A stretch of DNA of 34,763 bases from an uncultured candidate division Zixibacteria bacterium (GTDB lineage: Bacteria; Zixibacteria; MSB-5A5; GN15; PGXB01): the NCBI GenBank assembly GCA_937925655.1, contig CALAMC010000019.1, positions 1-34,763 of the forward strand, written 5' to 3'. This document shows positions 32,967 to 34,763 of this stretch, one piece after another. A program made the translations under genes and the position numbers. Position 1 is the stretch's first letter. Every line of letters starts with the position of its first letter. The notes under the pieces were generated by a model. It was not told where the DNA came from, did no database searches, and worked only from the letters and a program-made list of their open reading frames with translations.

Positions 32967-34388
32967 TTATTGGGGACAGTCAAGCGCCGGGCCGTTATCA
33001 TAGATAAACGAGATCATGGCCAGAATATCGAGCAAGTTCAAATCACCGCTGTTATTAACGTCGGCCGCCTCCGGTATCGCCGGCGATGGTCCCTGGCCGT
33101 AAATATCATCGATTAAAAATAAAATATCGAGCAGATTGACGTTGCCATCGCTGTTGGTGTCACCGCATAAAAAACCGCAGACCGGGGCGACCCCGTCGGG
33201 GACAATTTTAAAAACTTCGCCGTCGAACAGGTCGCATATGTACAGTTCCCCATGGGCGTCTTCACCGAAGGAAACAATGCCGCCGACATCCAGGCCGCCG
33301 CCGGGAGCAAGTTCGGCACTGCGTTCGGCATACTCCGTTACGGTTATTCCGTCATAGCGAAAAGTCCAGATATTACCCGAACAGTAATCGGCAAAGAAAT
33401 AGGTCCCCTGAAGGTCGGGGATGGCGCACCCGCGATAAACATAGCCGCCGGTCACGGAGCATCCCAGGCTATGGCTGTATTCAGTGACCGGAAATTGATA
33501 GGCCGACGGCTCGGAACAATCGGTGGTATTGTATTCGTGGTTGCCTTCATAGCAGCGCCAGCCGTAATTTACACCGCCCGGACCAAAAGCCGGTTCATAG
33601 TCGATTTCTTCCCAATCCCCCTGACCGACGTCGCCGATATACATGTCGCCGGTGGCTCGGTCGAAACTGAACCGCCACGGGTTGCGCAAGCCTTTGGCCC
33701 AGATTTCACCGAGAACCGAGGGCGAGCCACTAAACGGATTGTCAGGCGGTATGGCATAGGGATTGCCGCCGTCAACGTCGATTCTAAGAATTTTGCCCAG
33801 CAGGGTGTTGTCGGACTGGGCGCGGTCGCCGGGGTCGCCGCCGGAGCCGCCATCGCCCAAACTGATATACAGATAGCCATCATTGGGGCCGAACGCCAGC
33901 ATGCCGCCGTTATGGTTGGAAAAGGGCTGATCGACGAAAAGTATATTTAATTCACTGGAGACGTCGGCGCTGTCCGGGTCGGATGAGACTCGGAAGCGCG
34001 ATACGCGGGTGTCGCCGTTGTTGTCCGTGTAGTTGACATAGAAATAGCCGTTGGATGAATATTGCGGGTGAAAAGCCAGCCCCAGAAGACCCTGCTCGTT
34101 GCCGATGGAACGAACTATCGCCGAAACATCAAGAAACGGCCGGGGCAACACCGTCCCGCCTTTGAGAATCTTAATGCGGCCGTCCTGTTCGACGATAAAA
34201 AGCCGATCGCTATCACCGGGGGCGGCGCAGATGAAAACCGGGCGGGTCAGCCCGTCGGCCACGCGAATTGTCGTAAGAGGCGTGGCCTTGGGTGCGGCCG
34301 ATAGACAAGTCGCCAAAAGGATGACCAATACAAACATGAGAAAACCCGCCTTTGCCGCGATATGGGCCCGATGGAATTTTTCAGCCAT
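32967..34388 (-). CDS. PQQ-dependent sugar dehydrogenase-type protein with dockerin-like C-terminus
   Basis: 473 aa. Signal peptide or anchor at ~10-35 (AGFLMFVLVILLATCLSAAP). Residues ~40-395 form a six-bladed propeller of the glucose/sorbosone dehydrogenase family (PF07995), with IRVADGLTRPVFICAAPGDS, FIVEQDGRIKIL, EQGLLGLAFHPQY, FSNHNGGMLAFGPNDGYLYI, LLGKILRIDVDGGNPYAIPP and GLRNPWRFSFD, the standard blade and PQQ/Ca-contact motifs. The His of NHNGG is in the catalytic position. Residues ~404-473 carry two dockerin-like calcium loops, GDTNSDGNVNLLDILFLI and ADVNNSGDLNLLDILAMI, the same type as in the 18063 gene. Substrate unknown; a sugar-binding or non-enzymatic propeller is possible. Confidence 0.93.
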   Translation of the reverse strand: MAEKFHRAHIAAKAGFLMFVLVILLATCLSAAPKATPLTTIRVADGLTRPVFICAAPGDSDRLFIVEQDGRIKILKGGTVLPRPFLDVSAIVRSIGNEQGLLGLAFHPQYSSNGYFYVNYTDNNGDTRVSRFRVSSDPDSADVSSELNILFVDQPFSNHNGGMLAFGPNDGYLYISLGDGGSGGDPGDRAQSDNTLLGKILRIDVDGGNPYAIPPDNPFSGSPSVLGEIWAKGLRNPWRFSFDRATGDMYIGDVGQGDWEEIDYEPAFGPGGVNYGWRCYEGNHEYNTTDCSEPSAYQFPVTEYSHSLGCSVTGGYVYRGCAIPDLQGTYFFADYCSGNIWTFRYDGITVTEYAERSAELAPGGGLDVGGIVSFGEDAHGELYICDLFDGEVFKIVPDGVAPVCGFLCGDTNSDGNVNLLDILFLIDDIYGQGPSPAIPEAADVNNSGDLNLLDILAMISFIYDNGPALDCPQ

Positions 34389-34426
34389 GTCAAATTCCGC
34401 CTGTGTTTAAAGGTGCACGGTTTGAT

Positions 34427-34455
34427 TATAATGTGGACGTTAAATGTCCATTATA
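34427..34455. promoter_or_regulatory. inverted repeat with TATAAT-like arms upstream of the sugar dehydrogenase
   Basis: GGAC (34435-34438) and GTCC (34446-34449) with flanks TATAAT (left) and ATTATA (right), the left arm having two extra bases. Located ~40-60 bases upstream of the ATG at 34388, in the promoter zone of that minus-strand gene. Each arm contains a TATAAT read on the minus strand, but neither has a matching -35. An operator overlapping a promoter is plausible. Confidence 0.35.
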
Positions 34456-34490
34456 TTGGTAATACGGAAAAGACCCGGAATTTTGGAAAT

Positions 34491-34523
34491 AAAAAAACCC
34501 GGGGCCCTTCGGGCTCCGGGTTT
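34491..34523 (-). terminator. intrinsic terminator of the right-edge T9SS gene
   Basis: Stem AAACCCGGAGCCC / GGGCCCCGGGTTT on the minus strand (12 of 13 paired), tight loop GAA, then seven T. It lies 19 bases beyond the stop of the partial gene. Confidence 0.92.
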
Positions 34524-34542
34524 AATTCGAATTTCAATTCGA

Positions 34543-34763
34543 TTATTTCAGAACCACCATTTTCTTTTTAGCGACATTGTCACCGGCGGCCAATCGATAA
34601 AAATATACCCCACTGGCCACCGTGCGCCCGTCACCGTCATCACCGTTCCAGACGACACTGTGATAGCCCGGTTGCATGGGCTGATCGAGCAGAGTGGTCA
34701 CCTTCTGCCCCAGGATATTGAAAACATCAAGTCGTACATAAGCTTCAATGGGCAAATCGAACC
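34543..34763 (-). CDS. C-terminus of a T9SS cargo protein (runs off the right edge)
   Basis: Only the last ~72 residues are in the window; the reading frame enters from the right edge as FDLPIEAYVRLDVFNILGQK. This is the FlgD-Ig/T9SS type A sorting domain: VRLDVFNILGQKVTTLLDQP, then GYHSVVWNGDDGDGRTVASG and VYFYRLAAGDNVAKKKMVVL. The W-N-G-x-D-x-x-G and GVYFYRL motifs are the domain's most conserved parts. Such domains direct proteins through the type IX system to the outer surface and are commonly removed. The passenger is not visible. It ends at the terminator at 34491. Confidence 0.92.
   Translation of the reverse strand, partial: FDLPIEAYVRLDVFNILGQKVTTLLDQPMQPGYHSVVWNGDDGDGRTVASGVYFYRLAAGDNVAKKKMVVLK

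Overview
The window reads as a contig piece from a Gram-negative-type (diderm) bacterium of the FCB superphylum, with Candidatus Zixibacteria or a close relative as my best guess. The reasons are a PorV/PorQ-family protein, C-terminal type IX secretion (T9SS) sorting domains of the FlgD-Ig type, a TonB-dependent receptor with a carboxypeptidase-regulatory N-terminal domain, several lipoproteins, and extracellular proteins ending in paired dockerin-like calcium-binding repeats. The taxonomic call is inference. No rRNA or other diagnostic marker is present. I see no CRISPR array, prophage, transposase or integrase.

Layout. (1) 1-1603, minus: a periplasmic ABC-type ligand-binding protein overlapping by 4 bases a membrane sensor protein that runs off the left edge. 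(2) 1929-8326, plus: an outer-membrane and secretion operon of TonB-dependent receptor, 893-aa T9SS cargo and PorV-like protein, closed by a strong terminator. (3) 8446-10035, plus: a secreted protein that looks like a metallopeptidase relic without its zinc ligands. (4) 15146-10025, minus: a tRNA-Ala(CGC), a large (Alu-domain-containing) SRP RNA, dnaX, a YbaB/EbfC protein, recR and a polytopic GT-C-like/TPR membrane protein. The scr-dnaX-yaaK-recR order matches Bacillus. (5) 15327-17928: a small beta-barrel protein, a glycine-zipper lipoprotein, a second lipoprotein and a decayed outer-membrane protein. (6) 18063-22079, plus: a 1338-aa multidomain extracellular protein ending in a dockerin pair. 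(7) 22601-29836, plus: an envelope-biogenesis run of two tandem cyclophilins, dxr, rseP, two tandem signal peptidases I and a second GT-C-like/TPR membrane protein. (8) 34763-29841, minus: VanY-type peptidase, flavin-reductase-like protein, GNAT acetyltransferase, an orphan transcription unit with a perfect consensus promoter and an intrinsic terminator, queG, a dockerin-tailed PQQ-type sugar dehydrogenase, and the C-terminus of another T9SS cargo.

How it fits together. Much of the window concerns making, exporting and displaying envelope proteins: signal peptidases, a site-2 protease, periplasmic prolyl isomerases, PorV and TonB proteins, and two classes of exported cargo (T9SS C-terminal domains and dockerin-like tails). 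The observations most worth following are the orphan 290-nt transcription unit at 31614-31904, the large SRP RNA outside Firmicutes, the dockerin-like tails without a visible cohesin, and the zinc-ligand-less peptidase relative.
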